64,000 bases of DNA from Clostridium mediterraneense (GTDB lineage: Bacteria; Bacillota; Clostridia; Clostridiales; Clostridiaceae), in contig NZ_LT594785.1 of the NCBI RefSeq assembly GCF_900091705.1, positions 311,640 through 375,639 of the forward strand, written 5' to 3'. The notes beneath the pieces were generated by a model that saw only the letters and a list, made by a program, of their open reading frames with translations, was not told the origin of the DNA and did no database searches. Position numbers and translations under genes: made by a program. Shown here in pieces: positions 44,346 through 53,651 of this stretch (the first letter of the stretch is position 1; each line of letters opens with the position of its first letter).

Positions 44346-45050
44346 ATGAAAATAGATGTTGTGATATCTGCTGATCATATTAAAGAAAGTGATTTAAGTA
44401 GTAAAGCTATAGTTGTAATTGACATGTTAAGAGCAACTTCAGTTATGGTAACTGCTATTGGAAATGGTGCTAAGAGAGTTATACCAACATTAACTATAGA
44501 AGAAGCTTTTGATATAAAAAATAAATTAAAAGAAGATGTTGTTCTTGGTGGAGAAAGACAAGCAAAGAAAATAGAAGGCTTTGATTTTTCTAATTCACCA
44601 CTAGAATTTACAAAAGATAAAGTTGAAGGAAAGACAGTTGTTATGAGTACAACAAATGGAACAAGAGCTTTAACTTTATCATCAAAAGGTGAAAGAGTAT
44701 TTATAGCTTCTGTATTAAATGCTAAGGCTATGGCTAAAAAGCTTATAAGTTTAGATATGGATATTATCTTAGTTAATGCAGGAACTAATGGTGCTTTTTC
44801 AACTGATGATTTTATTTGTGGTGGATATATTATTTCAGAGATTATGAAAGAGAAAAAAGTTGTTTTAACTGATATTGCAAAGGTAGCAAAAGAAATATAT
44901 GAAAATAATAAAGATATTAGAAAGTATATAGAGGGTGCTACTCATTATGAGGTTTTAAAATCTTTAAATCTTGAAGCTGATATTGATTATTGTTCAACAA
45001 AGGATATGTTTGATATAGTTGTCGAGTATAAGGATGGAGAATTGAAATAA
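44346..45050 (+). CDS. 2-phosphosulfolactate phosphatase family protein (ComB)
   Basis: 234 residues. VVIDMLRATSVMVTA, LGGERQAKKIEGFDFSNSPLE and TTNGTRAL match the ComB family. In methanogens ComB makes sulfolactate for coenzyme M; in clostridia without coenzyme M the substrate is not known and the name is only a family label. Acidic and Arg residues of the magnesium and phosphate site appear intact. A GGGGAAG site precedes the ATG. Likely cotranscribed with the radical SAM gene. Confidence 0.85.
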   Translation: MKIDVVISADHIKESDLSSKAIVVIDMLRATSVMVTAIGNGAKRVIPTLTIEEAFDIKNKLKEDVVLGGERQAKKIEGFDFSNSPLEFTKDKVEGKTVVMSTTNGTRALTLSSKGERVFIASVLNAKAMAKKLISLDMDIILVNAGTNGAFSTDDFICGGYIISEIMKEKKVVLTDIAKVAKEIYENNKDIRKYIEGATHYEVLKSLNLEADIDYCSTKDMFDIVVEYKDGELK

Positions 45051-45151
45051 ATATTTAATTAATTTATCTCTTCTAAGAATGTATAATATATAGTAATAGA
45101 TAACAAAAGATTAATCTATTAGAATTTATACATAAACTTGGAGGGTTTAAT

Positions 45152-45577
45152 ATGTTTTTAACGGCGTTAAATAAAAAAGAAGCAAATGCTTTTGTAAATT
45201 TAGTATCAGAATTTGCTTTAGCAGATCATGATATTAATTTAGAGGAAAAGGCTTTAATAGAAGAAGCATGTGAAGAAATGGGACTAGCTGATGATTTATT
45301 AGAGTCTATGAGTCTTGAAGAGGCTATAGCTTTATTTAAAAATAGTTCAGCAAAGGTGAAAAAAATTGTTTATTTCGAACTTTTAAGACTTGGTCTTGTA
45401 GATGAAGATTATGATATGGATGAAGTTGAATTCTTAAATCATGTTTGTGAAGAATTAGAGATTGCTAGATCAGATAGATTTGCTTTTGCAGGATATTTTT
45501 ATAAGTATTCAGATACAGATAGGTTAAATACTGAAGAAGCGCAAACTGATGCAAGCATTATAATAAATAATGATTAG
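45152..45577 (+). CDS. TerB-like protein
   Basis: 141 residues, all-helical and strongly acidic. FALADHDINLEEKALIEEACEEMG and LVDEDYDMDEVEFLNHVCEELE repeat the TerB-type pattern of paired acidic helices that may bind metal. TerB domains occur in tellurite-resistance clusters, but no other ter genes are adjacent, so resistance should not be assumed. A TTGGAGG site precedes the ATG. Single gene with its own terminator. Confidence 0.72.
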   Translation: MFLTALNKKEANAFVNLVSEFALADHDINLEEKALIEEACEEMGLADDLLESMSLEEAIALFKNSSAKVKKIVYFELLRLGLVDEDYDMDEVEFLNHVCEELEIARSDRFAFAGYFYKYSDTDRLNTEEAQTDASIIINND

Positions 45578-45608
45578 AAAAGTTGTCCTTTTGGGGGCAA
45601 CTTTTTTT
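45577..45608 (+). terminator. Terminator of the TerB-like gene
   Basis: AAAAGTTGTCC pairs with GGGGCAACTTTT, followed by TTTATTTT. The stem begins at the stop codon. Confidence 0.85.
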
Positions 45609-45699
45609 ATTTTAAATATTTTTATAAATTTACTTGGATTGTATAAAACTAAAGTAATGTTAAAATTAATTTAGTAGGTTTTTCATGAGGAGGGAAAGT

Positions 45700-47457
45700 A
45701 TGAAAAGGAACGCGGCACAAAGAGAATTTAAAAAATTACAAAGTCAGTTTAAGAAGATAGAAGAAATAGTTTATAACTCAGGTACTAAGGCACTTATAGA
45801 ACATGATATTGCTATTAGGAAAAAGCTACAAACATTAGATGAAATAGAGAATATAGGTTTTAAGGGTTTTAATGAAGTAAAATTAGACTATATAGGTCTT
45901 TTAGAAAATATATCATCAAGACTTTTAGATGATTATAATAGCAAAAATGGAAGTAAGTTTAAGCTTGCTGAAGTTATAGATGGTAATTATAGAAAGCTTA
46001 TAAATTCAGGAATTATGACTATACTTGTTAAGCAGCATATTCCTAAAGTTATAGCAGAAGAGTTTGAAGCTGTTTTCCCGGATAATCCAAAAGATGAGTA
46101 TAATCTTGCTAGAAGAATGGAAAGAAAATTTTATATTCATCTTGGTGATACAAATACAGGAAAGACTTATAATGCTATGCAAAGACTTAAAGAAGCTAAA
46201 AGTGGAGTTTATTTATCACCTCTTAGAATATTAGCTCTTGAAAACTTTGAGAGATTAAATAATGAGGGTGTTATCTGTAATTTATCTACTGGTGAAGAAG
46301 AAGTTATTAAAGAAGGAGCAACTCATGTTAGCTCAACTATTGAAAAGGCAAATATTAAGAAACAATATGATATTGCTGTAATTGATGAAATTCAAATGAT
46401 TGATGACTCACAAAGAGGAGACGCTTGGACTAGAGCACTTTTAGGACTTCCAGCATCTGAAATTCATATATGTGGTGCTTTAAATAGTAAAAAGCTTTTA
46501 ATAAAGATTTTAGAGGATTGTGGAGAAGAATATGAAATAAAAGAGTATAAGAGAAATACTCCTCTTGAAGTTGAAAAGGCAGATTTTAATGTTGATGATG
46601 TAATGGAAGGAGATGCAATTGTTCTATTTTCTAAAAAGAAAGTTTTAGAAATGGCTAAGGCTTATTCAGAAAAGGGAATAAAAGCAAGTATAATTTATGG
46701 TGATTTACCTCCTGAAGTTAGAAAAAAACAATATGATCAGTTTATAAATAAAGAAAATAAAATAGTTATAACAACAGATGCGATAGGTATGGGAGTTAAT
46801 TTACCTATAAGAAGAGTTGTCTTTGTAAATACTAAGAAATTTGATGGTGAAGAGTTTAGAGAACTTAAATCACAAGAAGTTAAGCAAATAGCAGGTAGAG
46901 CTGGTAGAAAAGGAATTTATGAAGTTGGTTATGTTGCAACTATTAAAGGATGGCAAGAATTTATTAAAGAAAGAATAGAAGAAGAAGATATGGTTATAAA
47001 ATCAGCAGTTTTAGGACCTTCAGAAGCTATACTTAGAATAAAGAATATCAGACTTAAAGAAAAACTTGCTCTTTGGAGAGATAGAAGTTCAAAGCTTGAT
47101 TATTATAGAAAGATGGATATTACAGAATATCTTTTAATTCTTGATAGAATAAGTAAGTATAAGCTTAAGGATAAAGATGAATGGAATCTTTTAAAAGTTG
47201 CCTTTGATGTAAATCAAGATGAGCTTATGACTACATTTTTAAATTTTGTAGATGAATTATTTATATTAAAATATGAGGAACTTACAAAACCACAGATTTT
47301 CTCAGAAAATCTATTTGAACTTGAAATATATTATCAAAAGATAAATATGTATTATTCATTCTCAAAGATATTTAATCTTCCAATAGATATAGAGTGGGTA
47401 AATTCAGAAAGACTTAGAGTTAGTGAAGAAATTAATAATATATTAATTGGAATATAA
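45700..47457 (+). CDS. Suv3-like superfamily 2 RNA helicase
   Basis: 585 residues from the ATG at 45700, which has GAGGAGGG 7 nt upstream; the ATG at 45685 overlaps that site. Residues 149-156 are GDTNTGKT (Walker A), 229-232 DEIQ (motif II), and the C-terminal helicase lobe has TDAIGMGVNLPIRRVVF and QIAGRAGRKG. The DEIQ motif and the IHLGDTNTGKTYNAMQ block fit the Suv3 group, best known from mitochondrial RNA degradosomes. A helical N-terminal region (1-145) is of no known family. A role in RNA turnover is inferred; its partner nuclease is not in the window. Confidence 0.85.
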   Translation: MKRNAAQREFKKLQSQFKKIEEIVYNSGTKALIEHDIAIRKKLQTLDEIENIGFKGFNEVKLDYIGLLENISSRLLDDYNSKNGSKFKLAEVIDGNYRKLINSGIMTILVKQHIPKVIAEEFEAVFPDNPKDEYNLARRMERKFYIHLGDTNTGKTYNAMQRLKEAKSGVYLSPLRILALENFERLNNEGVICNLSTGEEEVIKEGATHVSSTIEKANIKKQYDIAVIDEIQMIDDSQRGDAWTRALLGLPASEIHICGALNSKKLLIKILEDCGEEYEIKEYKRNTPLEVEKADFNVDDVMEGDAIVLFSKKKVLEMAKAYSEKGIKASIIYGDLPPEVRKKQYDQFINKENKIVITTDAIGMGVNLPIRRVVFVNTKKFDGEEFRELKSQEVKQIAGRAGRKGIYEVGYVATIKGWQEFIKERIEEEDMVIKSAVLGPSEAILRIKNIRLKEKLALWRDRSSKLDYYRKMDITEYLLILDRISKYKLKDKDEWNLLKVAFDVNQDELMTTFLNFVDELFILKYEELTKPQIFSENLFELEIYYQKINMYYSFSKIFNLPIDIEWVNSERLRVSEEINNILIGI

Positions 47458-47510
47458 GCTAAATTTATAATATGATATAGTTAATAAGTTAATTAGGGGA
47501 GTGGGATTTG

Positions 47511-48125
47511 ATGTTTAATAGATTAGCTGCAGATGCATTGGGGTTATCAGATATAGGTAAAATAATAGGACCTAGTGATTATAATAAGGTTGAATCTGAT
47601 GATTATATTTTTCATGAGGATAATGAGAAAATATTTTTCTTAATAAAATCAAAATCAGATGAGTATTGTTTTACAGATAGAGCTTTAATTCATGTTGATG
47701 GTCAAAGTGCTATGAGTAAAAAGAGAAACTTGAAAAGATATAGTTATTACTTAAATAATATTAGTAATGTAAGTTTAGAAACAGCTGGAACTGTAGATTT
47801 AGATGTTGAGATTAAGTTTACTATAGGTCAAGAGATGTTTTCTATTGATGTAGATAAAAATCAATTAGAACAGCTTAAAGATTTATATAAGGCTTTAACT
47901 AGCATTAGTAGTATACAAAGAGAAAATAGACTTAATCTAGAAGATAGCCAAAAGAGTTTACAATTAGCTGCAAATTCAATTGCTAATATAAGACCTGATA
48001 CAACTCAATTAGGAATGGAATTTAAAAATATAAATGAGTATGCTTTTAGTTGGATGGTGAATAATAGAGAATTATTTACTAGAAAGGATTTCTCAGAAGT
48101 ATTTGAAAAATATATAAATAATTAA
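47511..48125 (+). CDS. PH-like domain protein
   Basis: 204 residues from ATG 47511 (AGGGGAG upstream). EKIFFLIKSKSDEYCFTDRALIHVDGQSAMSKKRNLKRYSYY (about 39-80, quoted only in part here) marks the bacterial PH-like fold of the YvbH type, in which a short beta-sandwich recognises an unknown ligand. The C-terminal 60 residues are helical. No signal peptide or membrane helix. Lies 54 bp after the helicase gene in the same direction; the function is unknown. Confidence 0.65.
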   Translation: MFNRLAADALGLSDIGKIIGPSDYNKVESDDYIFHEDNEKIFFLIKSKSDEYCFTDRALIHVDGQSAMSKKRNLKRYSYYLNNISNVSLETAGTVDLDVEIKFTIGQEMFSIDVDKNQLEQLKDLYKALTSISSIQRENRLNLEDSQKSLQLAANSIANIRPDTTQLGMEFKNINEYAFSWMVNNRELFTRKDFSEVFEKYINN

Positions 48126-48178
48126 AAAGAGACTATCTCAAAGTGGACAAAAACTCCACTTTAGGGATAGTCTTTTTG
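48124..48178 (+). terminator. Terminator of the helicase/PH-like unit
   Basis: AAAAAGAGACTATC...AAAGTGGA pairs with TCCACTTT...GATAGTCTTTTT. It begins at the stop codon of the PH-like gene. Confidence 0.9.
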
Positions 48179-48313
48179 TATTTTTAAAATATAATATCAT
48201 CTAAATTTTAATATATTTTTTTCTTATGTGCGTTTAATCACATCTAATTATTTTATTATGTTTTAAACTAAACTTATAGATTTTGAGAAAGAGATTCTGT
48301 AAGGAGGACACTT

Positions 48314-49528
48314 ATGAATATAGAAATAAAAAAGGATGTTTACTCATTAGGGGTTATAGATGATAGACCTGTTCCATTTCATAGATTAACCTTAGAAAAA
48401 GGAACTACATATAATAGTTATTTATTAAAAACTGAAAAGCCAACAATTATTGATACTGTAGATTTAATATATACAAAAGAATTTTTAAATAATGTAAAAG
48501 AGACTATAGATTTTAAAGATATACATTATATAGTAATTAATCATACTGAACCTGACCATTCAGGTGCATTAGGTGGACTAGCTGGAAGAGCTACTAATGC
48601 TAAGATAGTTTGCAGTGAAAAAGCTGTATATCATTTAAAAGAATTATATAAATTACACAATAGAGAGTTTATAGTAGTAAATGATGGAGATACACTTGAT
48701 ATAGGAGGAAAAACATTATTATTTAGAATGACTCCTTATCTTCATACTGAAGAAACAATGATTACATATTGTATAGAAGATAAAATATTATTCCCTTGTG
48801 ATATTTTTAGTACTCATCTTGCTGCAAAAGAATGTTTCGCAAGTAAGGCAAAGGAAGATATTACAGAAGATTTTACAATTTACTATAAGCTTATAATGGA
48901 ACCACATAGAAAATATGTTAGACCACTGATTGATGCTTTAAGAGATTTAGATATAGAAATGATTGCTCCATCTCATGGTTATATATTAGATGAAAATGTT
49001 CAAAAATATATTGATATATATGATAAATCTAGCCAACAAACTAAGAATGGTAAAAAAGCTACTATAGTTTATACTACAATGAGAAATGCAACAAAAAGAA
49101 TAGCTGATAAATTTAAATCTGAATTAGAAAGTGAAGATATTGAAGTTACTATTTTTAATGCAGATAGATCTAGTGAAGAAGATATATTAGCTTCAATAAA
49201 GGAATCAGATGCAATATTATTTGGTACTTCAACATTATATGGAGATTTAATAGGTTCTCTTGAAGATATATTAAAGAAATTACCTGAATTAGATTTAAGT
49301 AATAAGATTTTAGGTGCTTTTGGATCATTTGGTTGGAGTGGTGAACCTATAGAAATAATTCAAGATTATTTAAACACTACAAATGGTAATGTTTTAAATA
49401 CTTCAGAGATAATAAAATCTACTGGTATGATTGATGTTTATTTCCCAGTAAGAATTAGATTTTCATTAAATGAAGAATCAGAAAAAGATGTTATAAGAGC
49501 TGCTGATTATATTAGTTCAATAATATAA
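48314..49528 (+). CDS. fprA: FprA-type A flavoprotein (diiron flavodoxin)
   Basis: 404 residues: an N-terminal beta-lactamase-like diiron domain (1-250) and a C-terminal flavodoxin domain (about 254-404). Iron ligands are visible in NHTEPDHSG, TPYLHTEE, FPCDIFS and APSHGYI. The flavodoxin part has VYTTMRNATKRIAD and GTSTLYGDLIGS, with GAFGSFGWSGE near the FMN site. Such enzymes reduce oxygen to water, or nitric oxide, with electrons from rubredoxin and protect strict anaerobes from oxygen. TAAGGAGG precedes the ATG. Single gene with its own terminator. Confidence 0.93.
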   Translation: MNIEIKKDVYSLGVIDDRPVPFHRLTLEKGTTYNSYLLKTEKPTIIDTVDLIYTKEFLNNVKETIDFKDIHYIVINHTEPDHSGALGGLAGRATNAKIVCSEKAVYHLKELYKLHNREFIVVNDGDTLDIGGKTLLFRMTPYLHTEETMITYCIEDKILFPCDIFSTHLAAKECFASKAKEDITEDFTIYYKLIMEPHRKYVRPLIDALRDLDIEMIAPSHGYILDENVQKYIDIYDKSSQQTKNGKKATIVYTTMRNATKRIADKFKSELESEDIEVTIFNADRSSEEDILASIKESDAILFGTSTLYGDLIGSLEDILKKLPELDLSNKILGAFGSFGWSGEPIEIIQDYLNTTNGNVLNTSEIIKSTGMIDVYFPVRIRFSLNEESEKDVIRAADYISSII

Positions 49529-49557
49529 TTATTAAGCTTAATTTTCTGAAATTAAGG

Positions 49558-49610
49558 AAAAGAGAGTATCTTAAATTAGATTTATATTCTAATTTGAGAT
49601 ACTCCCTTTT
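49558..49610. terminator. Terminator of fprA
   Basis: AAAAGAGAGTATCTTAAATTAGA pairs, with small mismatches, with TCTAATTTGAGATACTCCCTTTT across a short loop, and T-rich sequence follows. It may also serve the convergent EamA gene. Confidence 0.88.
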
Positions 49611-49655
49611 ATTTTTTATTTAAATCTTTGTAGGATAAAATTTATTAATTATATA

Positions 49656-50081
49656 TTAGAATAAAGCTACTAAGATAGCTCCAACTCCTATAAATATTAC
49701 ACCTATAAATGCTTTTATAGATAAGGTTTCTTTAAATATTAAAGCTGATAAAATAACAGTTAAAACTATTGAAAGCTTGTCTATTGGAGCTACTTGAGTA
49801 ACCTTTCCGTATTTTAAAGCTATATTCATGAATAACCATGATAAAGCTCCACATACTCCTGTTAAAACAAGGAATACTAAATCTTTTTTATAGTTAAATA
49901 TGTTTACACCTGTAAAATCATTTTTTCCAATTGATATTATTATAAAGAATACTGCCATTATAATTGCTTTGATTGTTCCAGCAAGAGAAGAACTTAAATT
50001 TTGTACTCCAAGTTTAGTAAATATCGTTGAAAGACTTGCTGTAAGTGCTGCAAGTAATGCATAAATAAGCCATGTTCCCAT
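49656..50081 (-). CDS. EamA/DMT family small membrane protein
   Basis: 141 residues with four or five membrane helices (about 3-24, 33-52, 64-88, 94-114, 118-140). One EamA unit is present: TKLGVQNLSSSLAGTIKA, GALSWLFMNIALKYGKVTQVAPI and KETLSIKAFIGVIFIGVGAI. Full-length DMT carriers usually contain two such units, so this half-size protein probably works as a dimer. Substrate unknown. The ATG follows an AGGAGG site on the - strand. Confidence 0.85.
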   Translation of the reverse strand: MGTWLIYALLAALTASLSTIFTKLGVQNLSSSLAGTIKAIIMAVFFIIISIGKNDFTGVNIFNYKKDLVFLVLTGVCGALSWLFMNIALKYGKVTQVAPIDKLSIVLTVILSALIFKETLSIKAFIGVIFIGVGAILVALF

Positions 50082-50158
50082 TAAAATACCTCCTATTAAC
50101 TAATAATTATTATTAATTATATAATGTTTGCTTTTAAATTATATCATATATAGTTACA

Positions 50159-50190
50159 TTTTATAAAAGAATATATATTCTTTTATAAAA
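50159..50190. other. Perfect 32-bp palindrome between divergent genes
   Basis: TTTTATAAAAGAATAT is followed directly by its exact reverse complement, with no loop. It lies 77 bp before the EamA start and 80 bp before the ABC-F start. A terminator is unlikely between divergent genes; an operator or a cruciform-forming site is possible. Confidence 0.6.
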
Positions 50191-50270
50191 AAATATTTAG
50201 ATTTTTTTAGGATATATTGAGAGATATGTTATTATTTAATTAGTAATTATTTTAGAAAAGGATGATTTAA

Positions 50271-52196
50271 ATGAATTTGATTACTTTAGAAAATATAACT
50301 AAGAGTTTTTCTGAAAAAGTTTTAATAGATAATATATCACTTGGTATTAACGAAGGTGAAAAGATAGGAGTAATTGGTGTCAATGGTGCTGGTAAATCTA
50401 CATTTTTAAAGATTGCAGCAGGTGTTTTAGAACCAGATGAAGGTGTTATTACTAAAGGTAATAGAGTAAGAATAGAGTATCTTTCACAAAGACCAAATTA
50501 TGATGAAGATGCTACTGTTTTAGAACAAGTATTTAAAGGGAATTCTGATGAGATGAAAATACTTGGAGAATATGAAAGTGTGCTAGAGTTAATAAATAAG
50601 TCTCCAGAAGATGAGAACTTACATAAAAAATTAATGGATTTACAAGTAAAAGTTGATGCTTTAAATCTATGGGATTTAGAAAGTGAAGCTAAGATGGTTC
50701 TAACAAAGCTTGGAGTAAATGATTTTTCTGCTAAGGTTAAAAATTTATCTGGTGGACAAAGAAAAAGAATAGCTCTTGCTTCAGCTCTTATTACTCCTTG
50801 TGAGTTATTAATTATGGATGAGCCTACTAACCATTTAGATAATGAAACTATAAATTGGCTTGAAGATTATTTAAATTCAAGAAAAGGTGCTCTTCTTATG
50901 ATTACTCACGATAGATATTTCCTTGATAGAGTAACTAATAGAATTCTTGAAGTAGATAGAGGGAGAGTATTTAGTTATGATGGAAACTATTCAATGTTTC
51001 TTGAAAAGAAAATGGAAAGAATAGATAGAGAAAGAAGTATGGAAGCTAAAAGACAAAGCCTTATTAAAAAAGAACTTGCTTGGGTTAGAAGAGGAGCAAA
51101 AGCTAGAACAACTAAACAAAAAGCAAGACTTCAAAGATTTGATGAGCTTACAAGTATTGAAAGTTTTAAAGAATATGAAGATATAGAAATATCAGTTACA
51201 GGAAGTAGATTAGGTAAAAAAATAATTGAATTCCATGATATATCAAAGAGTTTTGGAGATAAAGTTTTAATAAAAGATTTTAACTATATAACTGTTAAAC
51301 AAGATAGAATAGGTATCATTGGTGATAATGGAATGGGTAAATCTACTTTAATCAAGATGATTGAAGGTAGAATTATGCCAGATTCAGGTGAAATAGTAAA
51401 AGGTGAAACAGTTAATGTAGGTTGCTTCTCACAAGATAGTGATGAAATGGATCTTAATATGAGAGCTATTGATTATATCAAAGAAGTTGCAGAATATATT
51501 CCAACAGCAACAGGAGAAAGAATTACAGCTGGTGAAATGTGTGAAAAGTTCTTATTTGATGGAACAATGCAATATACACTTATAGGCAAGCTTTCAGGTG
51601 GAGAAAGAAGAAGACTTCAATTGCTAAGAGTTCTTATGGGAGGACCTAATGTACTTTTACTTGATGAGCCTACAAATGATTTAGATATTGAAACTCTTAA
51701 AATTCTAGAAGATTATTTAGATAGTTTTGCAGGAGTAGTTATGGTTGTATCTCATGATAGATATTTCCTTGATAGAGTATGTAGAAAAATATTTGCTTAT
51801 GAAGGAAATGGTATTGTAAGAGAATATACAGGTAACTATAGTGATTATTTAATTAAAAAGGAAATAGAAAATGCACAACTTAAAGCAGCTGAAGAACCAG
51901 TTGAAAAAGTGAAGAAATCTAATGATAGAAAAGATAATAAAGATACTAAGAAAATGAAGTTCTCTTATAAAGAACAAAAAGAATTTGATACTATAGATGC
52001 AGATATAGAAGCTCTTGAAATGAAAATTGAAGAACTTGATAATGCTATGGCAGCTAGTGCTACAGAATATTCAAAGCTTCAAGATTTAATGAAGGAAAAA
52101 GAAGCTGTAGAAGAAGAACTTCAACATAAGTATGAAAGATGGGAATACTTAAACGAACTTGCAGCTGAAATAGAAGAAAATAAGAAAAATAAATAA
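50271..52196 (+). CDS. ABC-F family ATPase
   Basis: 641 residues and no membrane helix. Two ATPase cassettes: first GVNGAGKST, LSGGQRKRIALA, LLIMDEPTNHLD; second GDNGMGKST, LSGGERRRLQLL, VLLLDEPTNDLD. Between them lies a charged linker (about 240-310: RRGAKARTTKQKARLQR), and the C-terminus (about 535-641) is a Lys/Glu-rich coiled coil. This is the ABC-F design, with Uup/YfmR-like length and coiled coil; such proteins act on the ribosome to relieve stalling or protect against antibiotics. Resistance cannot be assumed. AAAAGGATG provides the ribosome site. Own terminator downstream. Confidence 0.93.
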   Translation: MNLITLENITKSFSEKVLIDNISLGINEGEKIGVIGVNGAGKSTFLKIAAGVLEPDEGVITKGNRVRIEYLSQRPNYDEDATVLEQVFKGNSDEMKILGEYESVLELINKSPEDENLHKKLMDLQVKVDALNLWDLESEAKMVLTKLGVNDFSAKVKNLSGGQRKRIALASALITPCELLIMDEPTNHLDNETINWLEDYLNSRKGALLMITHDRYFLDRVTNRILEVDRGRVFSYDGNYSMFLEKKMERIDRERSMEAKRQSLIKKELAWVRRGAKARTTKQKARLQRFDELTSIESFKEYEDIEISVTGSRLGKKIIEFHDISKSFGDKVLIKDFNYITVKQDRIGIIGDNGMGKSTLIKMIEGRIMPDSGEIVKGETVNVGCFSQDSDEMDLNMRAIDYIKEVAEYIPTATGERITAGEMCEKFLFDGTMQYTLIGKLSGGERRRLQLLRVLMGGPNVLLLDEPTNDLDIETLKILEDYLDSFAGVVMVVSHDRYFLDRVCRKIFAYEGNGIVREYTGNYSDYLIKKEIENAQLKAAEEPVEKVKKSNDRKDNKDTKKMKFSYKEQKEFDTIDADIEALEMKIEELDNAMAASATEYSKLQDLMKEKEAVEEELQHKYERWEYLNELAAEIEENKKNK

Positions 52197-52203
52197 AAAT
52201 AGA

Positions 52204-52237
52204 AATAGCCTTAGAATACTCTAGGGCTATTTTTTAT
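52204..52237. terminator. Terminator between ABC-F and the convergent GNAT gene
   Basis: AATAGCCTTAGA pairs with TCTAGGGCTATT, followed by TTTTATTTT. Confidence 0.88.
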
Positions 52238-52238
52238 T

Positions 52239-52742
52239 TTATAAGAGTTTTTCAAAAGCTACACGAGCTGTTCCGTCAGATACATAAATTACACCGCAGT
52301 ACTTAAAATTATTCTTCTTAAGTAATTTTTGCATAGATAAATTATCTTTATGAGTATCAACTTTAATACTATGTACCTCTCTTTCTAAACACATTTTTTC
52401 TGCCTTTTTAATAATTTCTGATGATAATCCAAGACCTTTATATTTATTATCAACAGCAATTCTATGAATAACTGCAAACTTATTATTACTAAGCCAGCTA
52501 CCGTCATAAATATGATCATAATTTGAGTCCCCATCAAAAGAAAGTGCAGTAGTTGCAACAATTTCACCATCTTTTATTAAAACATAACTATCATTATTTT
52601 TAATATCATTTCTTATAGTTTCAGCATTTGGATAATTATTTTGCCACTGATCAATATTATTTTCTTTAAAGTAATTTTGAGCTTGTTTGATTATAATCAT
52701 TATTCTATCAATATCAGCTTCAATTGATTTACGAAATTCCAT
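52239..52742 (-). CDS. GNAT family N-acetyltransferase
   Basis: 167 residues. The GNAT acetyl-CoA motif is IHRIAVDNKYKGLGLSSEII (about 99-118), with IKVDTHKDNLSMQKLLKKNNFKYCG downstream (partly quoted). It should acetylate a small molecule or a protein amine; the substrate cannot be told. TAGGGGG precedes the ATG on the - strand. Single gene. The 245-bp gap to the next gene holds only AT-rich sequence. Confidence 0.88.
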   Translation of the reverse strand: MEFRKSIEADIDRIMIIIKQAQNYFKENNIDQWQNNYPNAETIRNDIKNNDSYVLIKDGEIVATTALSFDGDSNYDHIYDGSWLSNNKFAVIHRIAVDNKYKGLGLSSEIIKKAEKMCLEREVHSIKVDTHKDNLSMQKLLKKNNFKYCGVIYVSDGTARVAFEKLL

Positions 52743-52987
52743 ATAATTTACCCCCTAAATATTATGTGAATTAAAGAACTAAAAAAATTATTATACATAA
52801 TTATACTATTATAAATTTTTTTGCTCTATATTATTATTTTTTTGATATATAGATACTAAGTTATCGTTAATTTTTATAGATAACAAAAGTCACAAAATAG
52901 AATTTAGAAAATATATTGAAAATATGAATACATTTATGTAATTAAAAATATGTATTTTAATAAAGTATAGGTGAAAGAGGAAGTTTT

Positions 52988-53599
52988 ATGTATCCTAAAT
53001 TTGTTGATAAAAATAATATTGAAAAAATAGAAGATGTACAAAATGGAAGATTATTTAAATTATCAATACCATTAAATTTTAAAGGTGGAAAAAGACTTTT
53101 AGTTATAAGTAGAGGGGTAAAGCCTTTTGAGTTTGATGGTTACAATAAGATGGTTTTAAGAATACTAAATTATATAAAGCATAAAAAGAATGAAGAGTTT
53201 ATTGGAGTATCTAGAGTAGACATAGTTTTTTTATTTCCTGTTATGGAATATGAATGTTCAAGTTTAGAAAATATTTTATATGAATATGGAGAAAAATATT
53301 TAATAGGAAATGATGGCTTTTATGATGAAAAAGGAAATCTTATAAAGAATGATGAAGTAATATTTGAATCTATGATGAGTGCAAATTACTTAATATTAGC
53401 ATGGGGGGATATGCCATCAGAATTATGTCAACTTAGCAAAGAGCGAATAAAGTATTTATTAAAAGGCTATAAAATAATAAAAAATAATAGTATTGATGTA
53501 AAGGAATCATATACTGTTGGGGCTTTAACAAATAATTGTTGTCCAAAGCACTGTTTAGCGTGGAAAAATACAGATGAACTTTTTGAAATTGAATTATAA
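52988..53599 (+). CDS. DUF1643-like protein
   Basis: 203 residues. RLLVISRGVKPFEFDGY, RVDIVFLFPVMEYE, LILAWGDMP and a C-terminal NNCCPKHCLAW follow the order of conserved blocks in DUF1643 (hydrophobic strand, N/W-rich middle, terminal HP-type motif), but each is changed. The residues usually preceding the terminal motif differ, so assignment is tentative. AGAGGAAG precedes the ATG. No operon partner; function unknown. Confidence 0.6.
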   Translation: MYPKFVDKNNIEKIEDVQNGRLFKLSIPLNFKGGKRLLVISRGVKPFEFDGYNKMVLRILNYIKHKKNEEFIGVSRVDIVFLFPVMEYECSSLENILYEYGEKYLIGNDGFYDEKGNLIKNDEVIFESMMSANYLILAWGDMPSELCQLSKERIKYLLKGYKIIKNNSIDVKESYTVGALTNNCCPKHCLAWKNTDELFEIEL

Positions 53600-53601
53600 A
53601 A

Positions 53602-53631
53602 AAAGAACATGAGAATTAACTCATGTTCTTT
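53602..53631. terminator. Terminator after the DUF1643-like gene
   Basis: AAAGAACATGAG pairs with CTCATGTTCTTT across a short loop, serving convergent genes on both strands. Confidence 0.85.
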
Positions 53632-53651
53632 CTATGTTAATTTAAATTCTA

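Noticed and set aside
45152-45577. TerB-like gene as part of a tellurite-resistance island
   Set aside because: No terC, terD, terE or terZ gene in the neighbourhood; adjacent genes are unrelated housekeeping genes.
50271-52196. ABC-F gene as an antibiotic-resistance determinant
   Set aside because: Length and coiled-coil end fit Uup/YfmR-type housekeeping ABC-F proteins; nothing in the context suggests transfer or resistance.
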